A stretch of DNA of 40,517 nt from an uncultured Clostridia bacterium (GTDB taxonomy: Bacteria > Bacillota > Clostridia > Christensenellales > Borkfalkiaceae). The stretch spans positions 1 to 40,517 of the forward strand of contig CAMWQS010000002.1 in NCBI GenBank assembly GCA_947176485.1, in the 5' to 3' direction. The stretch's first letter is position 1. Each line of letters opens with the position of its first letter. Made by a program: the position numbers and the translations under genes. The notes under the pieces are model-generated. The model made no database searches and had not been told where the DNA came from. It was given only the letters and a program-made list of their open reading frames with translations. Positions 14,646-22,625 of the stretch are shown in pieces.

Positions 14646-15131
14646 TTATTCTTGCCTTACGCCTAAAATATGTATCCCCCGCGCCACGGCAAAGTTGTAG
14701 GAAGATAGCGGCTTATTGAACGCGTCGTAGGTGTGTGCCGCAACCAAAATTTGCCCGCGTGCAAACCCGACCACGACGGGCGAATGGTAGAAGTCTCCCG
14801 TACCCGTGCCGAGCTGAATTATATCGCCCACCTCGACTTTATCAAGCGAAACTTCCTCGGCAAACGGGCCAACGCTCTCGTTTTTAACTAAAAAGTTATA
14901 CAGGTATTCTACGCCCGTCCACGAAGGGGTGCGGTCGTTCACGCTTTTATAAAACCACCCGAAGGTGGGGGTAAAATTCATTATTTTTGCGCCCGCGTAA
15001 ATACATTGTGATGCGTAGTTCGTGCAGTCGCCGCCTATCTTCGAAAAGTCGTAAAAGGCGGGATTTCTGCCGAATGCCCACTTTTTTGCATAGGCAAAAG
15101 CTGCCTCTCTGTCATACTCTAAAATTCTCAT
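14646..15131 (-). CDS. Putative amidase-domain protein (Amidase_6-type)
   Basis: A 161-residue protein resembling the Amidase_6 family (NlpC/P60-like fold). The YDREAAFAYAKKWA start, the NPAFYDF segment and the core GGDCTNYASQC (catalytic Cys expected in GGDC) are characteristic. A later His (FYHSPVVVG or AAHTYDAF) would complete the site. No signal peptide is present, so it may act inside the cell, unlike many relatives that cleave peptidoglycan. ATG 15131 is preferred because it begins the family-like segment. Two ATGs and open frame further upstream (to 15173) come from a copy of the dispersed element, which also supplies the GGGG before the start. Confidence 0.75.
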   Translation of the reverse strand: MRILEYDREAAFAYAKKWAFGRNPAFYDFSKIGGDCTNYASQCIYAGAKIMNFTPTFGWFYKSVNDRTPSWTGVEYLYNFLVKNESVGPFAEEVSLDKVEVGDIIQLGTGTGDFYHSPVVVGFARGQILVAAHTYDAFNKPLSSYNFAVARGIHILGVRQE

Positions 15132-15167
15132 ACACCCCATAATATGCTTGAAATACCGCGTTTTGTT
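15131..15167 (+). repeat. Dispersed element, copy E
   Basis: ACCCCATAATATGCTTGAAA followed by TACCGCGTTTTGTTACGC. It is directly next to the start of the amidase gene, so the element forms that gene's translation-initiation region. Confidence 0.7.
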
Positions 15168-15176
15168 ACGCAAAAG

Positions 15177-15205
15177 TTGACTTTTTTTACGAACTCGGTT
15201 ATAAT
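15177..15205 (+). promoter_or_regulatory. Promoter of the tyrosine phosphatase gene
   Basis: TTGACT (15177-15182), 17-nt spacer, TATAAT (15200-15205), about 30 nt upstream of the ATG at 15243. Confidence 0.85.
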
Positions 15206-15242
15206 TACGGGGTACATAAATCGTTTAAGGAAATAGAAGTAA

Positions 15243-15728
15243 ATGATAACGGTTTCTTTCGTTTGCCTTGGCAACATTTGCCGCTCGCCTATGGCAGAGC
15301 TTATTTTGAAGCACCTCGTGAAAGAGCGCGGGCTTGAAAACAGTTTCGATATAAAATCGTTCGGAACCTCGGACGAGGAGGAGGGCAACCCCATTTACCC
15401 GCCCGCAAAGCGCACTTTAAGGGCACACGGTATAGATGGCGAGCACATCGCAAAGCAAATTTCATTAAAAGATATTATTAACAGCGACTTTATTCTCGTT
15501 ATGAATTCAAATAACCTTTTCGACGTTTTACGGCTTACGGGCGGGGAATTCGGAAACAAAATTTTCAAGCTTTGCTCGTTCACCTCTAAACCCCGCGACG
15601 TGGCGGACCCGTGGTACACTGGCGACTTCGAAAAGGCGTTCGTTGACGTATATGACGGGGTCAATTGCTTTTTAGAGTACGTTTTAAAAGAGAAAAAAGA
15701 CGCCATAAATTACGATTTAAGGCACTGA
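15243..15728 (+). CDS. Low molecular weight protein-tyrosine phosphatase
   Basis: A 161-residue phosphatase. The P-loop CLGNICRSP begins at Cys8 (nucleophile), with Arg14 completing the C-x5-R motif. The general acid lies in DPWY (Asp122). Length and motif order match the family. It would remove phosphate from protein tyrosine, often countering BY-kinases that govern capsule production, or from arginine; no kinase gene lies in the window. It is monocistronic between its own promoter and terminator. Confidence 0.93.
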   Translation: MITVSFVCLGNICRSPMAELILKHLVKERGLENSFDIKSFGTSDEEEGNPIYPPAKRTLRAHGIDGEHIAKQISLKDIINSDFILVMNSNNLFDVLRLTGGEFGNKIFKLCSFTSKPRDVADPWYTGDFEKAFVDVYDGVNCFLEYVLKEKKDAINYDLRH

Positions 15729-15734
15729 ATTTCA

Positions 15735-15766
15735 GCCCGCGTTTCCCCGGAAACGCGGGCTTTTTT
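15735..15766 (+). terminator. Intrinsic terminator
   Basis: A stem of up to 12 bp (GCCCGCGTTTCC with GGAAACGCGGGC) is followed by six T's. Confidence 0.93.
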
Positions 15767-15824
15767 ATGCGTAAATTTACATATTTTGACAACGCAATTT
15801 TTGCCTTTCGAAAGCGAAATTTTC

Positions 15825-15853
15825 TTGACACGCGTATATTTTATTATTATAAT
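15825..15853 (+). promoter_or_regulatory. Consensus promoter of the McrB-like/giant-protein operon
   Basis: A perfect TTGACA (15825-15830), 17-nt spacer and perfect TATAAT (15848-15853). The roughly 85-nt leader carries a GC hairpin (CCGCGC, 15885-15890, with GCGCGG, 15894-15899). No other clear promoter was seen before the downstream genes, so this one probably drives all seven. Confidence 0.88.
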
Positions 15854-15944
15854 AGTAAAACACGTTTATTATAATACACACGCACCGCGCAGGGCGCGGA
15901 CGGCGAAAAAGTAGGTAAGCACACCGCTTTAAATGGAGGCGCAG

Positions 15945-18900
15945 ATGTTGGCGAACGAACGGCTCATCTTCAAAATGTCAATAGAGCAGAAAGTCAAACT
16001 GGTAACGAGCTTGAAACTGTACGAGAATTCGGCTAACGAAAATTACGAATTCCCCGTATTCAAATTGACCCGAAACCCTTTGGATGGGGAGTCGGGCGTT
16101 TACGCTACGCAGTTTCCTTCGGACAGGGCGCTTGCGTCTTGTTGGAATAACGCCCTCGTTACCGAGGTTTATTCCAAGCGCGGCGAAGAGGTTGCCGCCG
16201 TCAAAAAATACGCTTGCTTCAACGTTACCGACTCTCTTTCCGCCGAAAATATTGCAGAAGATTACTTTTTAACCGCAAGCACCCTCGGCAGCAAGGCAAA
16301 GGGACTTGCCCGTGCAAGGCAGTTCGTTAACTTTGAGGAGTTTATCCCGCAAAGCGGCGAAGAGCAGTCCGTCAAGAATTTGCAAGACGTCGTTTTGAAA
16401 GCCGCTTCGCCCCGTTCGGTTTACTTGAAAAACCCCGAAAATATCGAAAATTACAAAAACCAAGAGGACGCGGGTTGTCTTTTCTACGGTGTAGCCGGCA
16501 GTGCGGACGAGGCGCTTAAATACTTTTTAAACGGCTGTACGCTGGTATTTTTGAAAGGGGACTTTACGGCGGAGATTATCGCCAAGCTCAAAGTGCTCAC
16601 CGTCGAGTACAGGTCGGCATACGCCGATTACCGCTCGAAGGCAATAACTTTATCACAGCTTGACGCACGCTGTCAGTCGCTTGAAATCTTCGACGAAGAG
16701 ATTTTAAACGAGGCTTGCGACAAGCTTATTTCAACTCTGCTTGAAATGCGCAAGCGCAACCAAGAGGTTCCTCCCACCAAGACTGCGGTTAACCCCAACC
16801 ACGCTGCGGCTTTCGACGAGATTTCAAACGACTCGCTTTCAATAACGGCGGCAAGGCAGTCCGTAGTTTTACTTAAAAACAGCGGAGTTTTGCCCCTTCC
16901 CGCGACGACGAAGGTTGCCGTCTTGGGCGACAGTGCAAAGGACTATATTTACCAAACCGAGTTTTATAGCGGTAAGGCAACCGCAGAAAGATTGCCCTTC
17001 TACACGGTAAACAATTACGAGATTGACGCCGCGGGTTTTGCTAGCGGCTACGCAAAGGGCGAAGGCGTAAGGCAAGATTTAATCGATATCGCCGTAGACC
17101 TCGGCAAAGACGCGGGACTTGCCATCGTGTATTTAAGCGCGGAAAAGGACGCTAAATCATTGCCCGAAGGGCAGCTGGCGCTTATCGACGAGCTGAACAA
17201 AAACGGCGTTAAGCTCATCGCCGTGGTTGCGTCGGACGGCATTATCGACTTTGCATTTGCGCAAAAGTGCGATGCGGTTCTTCTGACTTACCGCGGCGGG
17301 CAAGGCAGCACCCGCGCAGTGCTTGATATTATCAAGGGCATTGCCACCCCTTCGGGACGCCTTACACAAACCGTCCCTATGGATATAAACAACACCCAAA
17401 ACTATTTGACTATACCCCGTAACGAAGTGCGTTATCCCTTCGGTTACGGGCTTTCCTATACCAAATTCGAGTATTTGAACCTTAAAATCAACGAGCGCGG
17501 CATAAGCTGCACTGTAAAGAACGTGGGCGATTGCGACGGCTTTGCCGTGTCGCAGTTCTACGTGCAGAAGTTCCGCTCTTCAAGCATTTTCAAGGATAAA
17601 ATTCTGCGCGGCTTTTCGAAAGTTTATATTAAGAAAAACGACTCCGTCCGCGTTGAAATTCCCTTTGACGAAAACACCTTTAAAATCTACGACGCCCAGT
17701 CGGGGCTTTACCGCATCGAGGGCGGCGAGTATACCGTCAAGATTTCCGAAAACTATTTTGACGATAGGCTGGTCGGCTCGATAACGCTTGCAAGCTACGT
17801 GTTTAAAGACGAGTACAAGGGCGAAATCGTCCAAAGCGTGCAGAACTCCGACGGCACCGCGGTTAAGTTTGACGTAAACCAAGAACCGCCCGAAGTCAGA
17901 AAAGCCAAAAAACAGCTTTCCTTCGGCGTGAAGCTGTTCGTTGCAATCCTGATTGCAATTTACTACGAGGGCGTGATGGCGGTGCTTGCCTTCACCGATA
18001 TCGTCTGGGACAAAGATTTGATTTTCTACCTCGTAATAGGCGGGCTTGCGGCGGTGTGCGTCGCGCTGTTTATAACCTACGTGGTCATAATCGCCAAAAA
18101 GCGCAAAAAGCAGCACTATATTCCCGTGAACGACGTTTTGACCGACCTCGTTGAAAACGTCAAAGAATTCGACGAAGTTTCCAAAGTTACTTATATCGAG
18201 CCCCTGAAGGAAGAACCCGAGGAGGAAGAGCTGCCCGTAACGGCGGCGGAGGAAGCACCCAAGGAAAAGTCCTACGACTTGTCGCTTGAAGAGGACGAAG
18301 AAGTTGAGCTTACCGAAAGGGTTACCTTCCACGAAATCTGCAATAATTTCCAAGCCTTTGCCAATAGCCGCGGCGTTACGGTGGATATAACCTCCGTAAG
18401 GGCGTTGTTCGCCGCAATAGGTGCAAGCAAGATAGTTATCGTTACCACCAAGAACACGGACGTTATGCCCGACTTCCTGACGGTGTTAAACGGCTACTTC
18501 AACAGCCGCGAGCTGACGGTTGTGGGTGAGAATTGGAAGTCGCTTTCGGACCTTATCTGGAAACAGCAGGAAGACAAGTTCGTGCTTTCGGATTTTGCAA
18601 ACACCGTTTATTCGGCAACCAAATCGCCCGATAGGCTTTACGGCGCCGTAATCGACGGGGTCAACGCAGAAACCGTTTTAAGCTGGTTTGCGCCCTTCGT
18701 AACCTACGCAAACCACCCCACCGAAGAGCATAAATTAAACCTGAACGAAGAACTTTCGATAATTCTTCCCAACAACATTTGCTACATATTATCCCCCGCG
18801 GAGGGCTCTGGCGACAAGTTCCCGCGTGAGGTTGCGGACGCGGCAATTCAGCTTGATTTGGTTTTAAGCAAAACCGAGACGGGCGAAGAAGTCGAGGCGG

Positions 18901-19265
18901 ACGTCATCTCGAAGTCCGCGCTTTCGGACCTCGTCAAGGAAGCGAGGGAAACCTTCTACCTTCCCGAAAAGGTTTGGAAGAAAATCGACGAGCTTTTCGA
19001 AACTATCCGCGCCACCGAAAAATTCCGCCTTGGCAACAAAAACACCTTGCAGCTTGAAAAGTTCACCTCCGTGCTTTTGGAGTGCGGCGGGGACGAGGCG
19101 GAGTGCATAACGGATATCTTCCTTGCAAAGCTCGTTCCGCTTTTGAAGCTAACCAAAGCCTACGCGCAGGACGGCGGCGACAAAACGGTTTTCGGCATAG
19201 TCGAAAAGCTGTTCGGCGAAGAAGAACTTACCAAAATTCAAAGGGCGCTTGCTAAATCCGTATAA
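15945..19265 (+). CDS. Membrane protein fusing a degenerate GH3-like domain to a degenerate AAA+ domain
   Basis: 1106 residues from ATG 15945, chosen over ATG 15933 because TGGAGG ends 5 nt before it. Residues about 40-600 follow glycoside hydrolase family 3. A shortened barrel remnant has FPSDRALASCWNN and VKKYACFN. The GH3 C-terminal domain starts near 299 (ARQSVVLLKNSGVLPLP) and ends with YPFGYGLSY, and a fibronectin-like domain lies at about 507-602. The stretch that should bear the catalytic Asp is missing. Two membrane helices follow (about 662-684 and 691-718) with basic residues on both outer flanks, so both ends should be cytoplasmic; there is no signal peptide. Residues about 791-1106 align along their length with the AAA+ domain of the next gene but have lost the Walker A and B motifs. 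A structural or regulatory subunit is likely, not an enzyme. Confidence 0.75.
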   Translation: MLANERLIFKMSIEQKVKLVTSLKLYENSANENYEFPVFKLTRNPLDGESGVYATQFPSDRALASCWNNALVTEVYSKRGEEVAAVKKYACFNVTDSLSAENIAEDYFLTASTLGSKAKGLARARQFVNFEEFIPQSGEEQSVKNLQDVVLKAASPRSVYLKNPENIENYKNQEDAGCLFYGVAGSADEALKYFLNGCTLVFLKGDFTAEIIAKLKVLTVEYRSAYADYRSKAITLSQLDARCQSLEIFDEEILNEACDKLISTLLEMRKRNQEVPPTKTAVNPNHAAAFDEISNDSLSITAARQSVVLLKNSGVLPLPATTKVAVLGDSAKDYIYQTEFYSGKATAERLPFYTVNNYEIDAAGFASGYAKGEGVRQDLIDIAVDLGKDAGLAIVYLSAEKDAKSLPEGQLALIDELNKNGVKLIAVVASDGIIDFAFAQKCDAVLLTYRGGQGSTRAVLDIIKGIATPSGRLTQTVPMDINNTQNYLTIPRNEVRYPFGYGLSYTKFEYLNLKINERGISCTVKNVGDCDGFAVSQFYVQKFRSSSIFKDKILRGFSKVYIKKNDSVRVEIPFDENTFKIYDAQSGLYRIEGGEYTVKISENYFDDRLVGSITLASYVFKDEYKGEIVQSVQNSDGTAVKFDVNQEPPEVRKAKKQLSFGVKLFVAILIAIYYEGVMAVLAFTDIVWDKDLIFYLVIGGLAAVCVALFITYVVIIAKKRKKQHYIPVNDVLTDLVENVKEFDEVSKVTYIEPLKEEPEEEELPVTAAEEAPKEKSYDLSLEEDEEVELTERVTFHEICNNFQAFANSRGVTVDITSVRALFAAIGASKIVIVTTKNTDVMPDFLTVLNGYFNSRELTVVGENWKSLSDLIWKQQEDKFVLSDFANTVYSATKSPDRLYGAVIDGVNAETVLSWFAPFVTYANHPTEEHKLNLNEELSIILPNNICYILSPAEGSGDKFPREVADAAIQLDLVLSKTETGEEVEADVISKSALSDLVKEARETFYLPEKVWKKIDELFETIRATEKFRLGNKNTLQLEKFTSVLLECGGDEAECITDIFLAKLVPLLKLTKAYAQDGGDKTVFGIVEKLFGEEELTKIQRALAKSV

Positions 19266-19283
19266 CGCTCGAAGGAGAAACTT

Positions 19284-20759
19284 ATGTTAAACTTAATATC
19301 GGCGTTCTCCTTTGCTGAGTTCTTCGGTAAGGTGTGGGACGCGCTGACAAGTAAAATCGCGCTTATAGTCTACGCCGCAATAATATTGGTTCTGATTTTG
19401 GTGATAGTTATCCGCGTAATCGTAAACGAGCAACGCCGTATTGCCGAAATTCAGGATAACGACGCAAGGCGGCACGAGGTTCACGAGAACGAGCAGCTTG
19501 AAACCGTTAGGGCGGAGCTTGACAAGAAGATGAACAAAATCAGCCTTGACGTAGCGGCGGTCAAAAGAAGCGTAGCTTACGGCCCGCTGAGCGTGATGCC
19601 CGTAGGCGCAACGCCCGCGCACGCCGGAAGCGGCGCAAGCACGGATGCGGCGGAGGGCGAAGAGGAAGTGAACGAAGGCGGTTCGCGCTTCTATATGCTT
19701 ACCGAGATAGACAAAGAGTACGAGAATTACACCCGCCCCGACTACGACGACGATATAACGCTTAAAGAGCTGTGCGAAGAATTCCGCAACTTTTCGGCGG
19801 GTAAATTAAAGCTCTACTACGATATCGAAGATATAAGAAGATTTATCGGCGCATTGGCAGTAACCAAACTGATTATTCTGCAAGGTATGTCGGGTACGGG
19901 TAAAACCTCGCTTGCATACGCTTTCGGCGAGTTCCTTGAAAATAAGACCGTAGTCGTTCCCATCCAACCTATGTGGAAGGAAAGAACAGACTTAGTAGGT
20001 TACTACAACGAATTCACTAAGAGATTTAACGAAACCACGCTTTTGTACAAAATGTACGAAGCTAACAACAACGAAGAAATATACATAACCGTCCTCGACG
20101 AAATGAACATAGCGAGGGTAGAGTACTACTTCGCAGAATTCTTGTCCTTGCTCGAAATACCCAACCCCGACGGAAGAAACCTTGACGTAGTGGCAGACAG
20201 ATGGGAAGACGACCCCAAGCTGTTACAGCACAACGGCAAGTTAAGACTTCCCACCAACATGTGGTTCGTAGGCACTGCAAACAACGACGACAGTACCTTC
20301 TCGATATCGGATAAGGTTTACGACCGTGCAATGGTCTTGAACTTAGATAAAAAGGCAACGCCGTTCGAGGCAGAGGGAAGTTGTAAGAAGATATCCTCAA
20401 CGCACCTTGAAACACTTATGGCAAAGGCGCAGAGGGAGTACGACCTCAGCGACAGAAACCTTCGAAGAATTAAGAAACTCGACGAGTATATGATAAAGAC
20501 CTTCCACATCACTTTCGGTAACCGTATTATGAAGCAGATACGCTGTTACGTACCCGTACTCGTGGCTTGCGGGGGAACGGAGCTTGAAGCCTTGGACGAT
20601 ATCCTTGCAAGAAAGGTATTCAGAAAGTTAGAAAGCAAAAACCCCGTACACGTCAAACAGATGGCGGACGGAGTGTGTGCGTACTTAGACGAGCTTTTCG
20701 GCGAAGATAAGCTCCCGCTTTGTAAAGAAACAATTAGATTAATTGAACAGAACGTGTAA
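19284..20759 (+). CDS. Membrane-anchored McrB-like AAA+ ATPase, copy 1
   Basis: 491 residues. One membrane helix (about 26-48) is followed by basic residues, so the motor faces the cytoplasm. A short coiled-coil-like stretch runs to about 98. The AAA+ domain of the McrB clade has Walker A GMSGTGKTS (201-209), the McrB-type PMWKERTDLVGYYN (230-243), Walker B ITVLDEMN (267-274), sensor-1 region FVGTANNDD (328-336) and a candidate arginine finger in DKVYDRA. McrB relatives hydrolyse GTP or ATP as rings and work with an McrC/DUF2357 partner, which is the next gene. Residues 121-491 are identical to those of the second copy at 22626. AAGGAG precedes the start, 18 nt after the previous gene. Confidence 0.88.
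   Translation: MLNLISAFSFAEFFGKVWDALTSKIALIVYAAIILVLILVIVIRVIVNEQRRIAEIQDNDARRHEVHENEQLETVRAELDKKMNKISLDVAAVKRSVAYGPLSVMPVGATPAHAGSGASTDAAEGEEEVNEGGSRFYMLTEIDKEYENYTRPDYDDDITLKELCEEFRNFSAGKLKLYYDIEDIRRFIGALAVTKLIILQGMSGTGKTSLAYAFGEFLENKTVVVPIQPMWKERTDLVGYYNEFTKRFNETTLLYKMYEANNNEEIYITVLDEMNIARVEYYFAEFLSLLEIPNPDGRNLDVVADRWEDDPKLLQHNGKLRLPTNMWFVGTANNDDSTFSISDKVYDRAMVLNLDKKATPFEAEGSCKKISSTHLETLMAKAQREYDLSDRNLRRIKKLDEYMIKTFHITFGNRIMKQIRCYVPVLVACGGTELEALDDILARKVFRKLESKNPVHVKQMADGVCAYLDELFGEDKLPLCKETIRLIEQNV
19644..20759 (+). repeat. Direct repeat, AAA+ cassette copy 1
   Basis: 1116 bp encoding 371 residues identical to those of 23013-24128. Only synonymous differences occur at each end. Bases 20242-20621 (380 bp) are identical at DNA level to 23611-23990. 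Confidence 0.95.
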
Positions 20760-20765
20760 AACCAT

Positions 20766-22616
20766 ATGACACTTTTAGACATTTACTATCGCGCATTTAA
20801 AGGATACCGCAAGCAGACGGCGGATAACACCGGCTGTGAAAAGGACAGACGCGCCCTTGCGGAATCCAATACTGACGAAGATAGGCTACAAGCAACTAAA
20901 TATTTGTGCAAAATCGAAGAAGACTGGATTCAAGCCATTGAAGAAGGGTTGGTTTTCGTTGAGAAGGCGGTTGCGGAAGAGCGGCAGTTCATAAGAACTA
21001 ACGGCGAGGTCGTGCCCATCGAAAAGGTGCGCAAGATTTCAAAGGACTCCGTAGAACACCTTGCCAAGCACAGCGATATGATAACGCACGTGCCCGAAAA
21101 CGAGGGCGACTTGCTCGTTCCCGATAAGCTGTATATGGTCGAAAAGCTTTCCGACTACGCCGTATACGAAAACCGTTTCCTCTATATGATGCTTTGCTAC
21201 ATAAAGGCTTTTATAGAGTACAGGCTTGAAAAGATTGAAAACCTTCGCCGAACCTACGTCGGCAATATGGAAATTTCAAAGGAAGTCGTAACCAAGAAAC
21301 GCACCTTAAAGGTTAAAGCCGCGGTTTACGAGGAAAGAACGGATAACCCGTTCCCCTTGCCCGACGAAAAATCTGCAAAGCAGGTTCAAAGAATTAAGGA
21401 CTGCCAAAGCATAATAAACGCGCTTTTGAACACCGACCTTATGATGCAGGTTGCAAAGGCGCCCATGATTAAGCCGCCCATCGTTAAGACCAACGTCTTG
21501 AAGATGAACAACAACTTCAAGCGCGCATTGGCTTTATACGACTATATCGCGTCCTACAACGGGCAGGGCTACGACTATGAAGAGGTAGTTTTCAACTACG
21601 CACCGTTTAGCGATAAAATCGCCGACGAAATTGCGGAGGCGGCAAACTTAACCTGCTTCCTTGCCTACAAGACGGGCAACGACATCGAAAGCATTCTCGA
21701 AGCCGAGTACGAGGCGGAGGAAAGAAGGCTTAAAGACGAAGAAGAAAAGAAGCTTATTCAGCGTTTAAAGCGTTTGAAAAAGCGCGCCTTGGAATCTAAC
21801 AAGACCATGGAAGAATACATGCTCGTGTTAGAGGAGCGGAACCGCCAGCTTGAAAAGGACGGCGAGGAGCTTGTAAATTTAAGGCAAGAGGTAGTTGCGC
21901 TTAACGAAAAGATTGACGAGATTAACCGCGAGAAGGAAGAGCTGAACAGACAAGTCGACCTTCTGCGCGAAACCTTGGAAGAAAAAGAGCGCGAGATAGT
22001 CGAGCTGAACCAAAAATATATAGAGGATATGGCGGCGATAAAAGACGAGCATATCCGCGAAATTGCAGAGCTTAACGAGGAGCACGACGGCGAAATAGCA
22101 CAGCTTAAAGCCGACTTTGCAGACGAGCTTGCCGGGACAATCGAAGAACACGAAACCCGCGTTGCAGAGCTTACCGACCAGATTGACGACTTGAACGCAA
22201 CCCTTGAACAAACGGTTGCCGACTTCGAGGAAAAGAACAGTGAGCTCGATAGGCAATTAAACGATTTGGACGCGGCAAAACAGCGCGTTATAGACGAGTG
22301 CGCCGTGAAGATACAGCAAGCCGAAGAGGGCTTCAACAAGGATATCGAAAAGCTTGAAAAGACCCAGCGCATAGAGTTAAAGAAATTGCGTGACGAAAAC
22401 GCGTTAATCCGCGGCGAGCTGGACGGTATACGCGCCCAGCAGGGCAAGCTTACGCCTAGCAGCGACTATACCTCCCGCGATAGGTTCATCGAGCTTGAAG
22501 AAGAATATATGGCTTACCACAGATTTTTCAAAACCCAGTGGGAGTTCACCAAGAAGGAAATCAGAAAGACCATTCTTTGGACTAAGCAAGAAAAGAAAGA
22601 CAGAAAGAAAAAGTAA
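20766..22616 (+). CDS. DUF2357/McrC-like protein with long C-terminal coiled coil
   Basis: 616 residues. The N-terminal ~300 resemble DUF2357, the domain found in partners of McrB-type ATPases: EERQFIRTNGEVVPIEKV (about 72-89), DSVEHLAKHSDMI and LSDYAVYENRFLYMML (about 128-143). Residues about 315-560 are a long charged coiled coil rich in Glu/Lys/Leu heptads. The C terminus is a short helical basic segment ending KKDRKKK. No PD-(D/E)xK nuclease motif is visible, unlike McrC. No signal or membrane helix, so it should be cytoplasmic, probably docking on the AAA+ ring. It begins 6 nt after copy 1 and has no clear ribosome binding site, suggesting coupling. DUF2357 is assigned by pattern memory only. 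Confidence 0.65.
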   Translation: MTLLDIYYRAFKGYRKQTADNTGCEKDRRALAESNTDEDRLQATKYLCKIEEDWIQAIEEGLVFVEKAVAEERQFIRTNGEVVPIEKVRKISKDSVEHLAKHSDMITHVPENEGDLLVPDKLYMVEKLSDYAVYENRFLYMMLCYIKAFIEYRLEKIENLRRTYVGNMEISKEVVTKKRTLKVKAAVYEERTDNPFPLPDEKSAKQVQRIKDCQSIINALLNTDLMMQVAKAPMIKPPIVKTNVLKMNNNFKRALALYDYIASYNGQGYDYEEVVFNYAPFSDKIADEIAEAANLTCFLAYKTGNDIESILEAEYEAEERRLKDEEEKKLIQRLKRLKKRALESNKTMEEYMLVLEERNRQLEKDGEELVNLRQEVVALNEKIDEINREKEELNRQVDLLRETLEEKEREIVELNQKYIEDMAAIKDEHIREIAELNEEHDGEIAQLKADFADELAGTIEEHETRVAELTDQIDDLNATLEQTVADFEEKNSELDRQLNDLDAAKQRVIDECAVKIQQAEEGFNKDIEKLEKTQRIELKKLRDENALIRGELDGIRAQQGKLTPSSDYTSRDRFIELEEEYMAYHRFFKTQWEFTKKEIRKTILWTKQEKKDRKKK

Positions 22617-22625
22617 AGGAGTTAT

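Noticed and set aside
15945-17750. Active GH3 beta-glucosidase
   Set aside because: The catalytic-Asp region and much of the barrel are missing, and there is no export signal. Only the C-terminal and fibronectin-like parts are well conserved.
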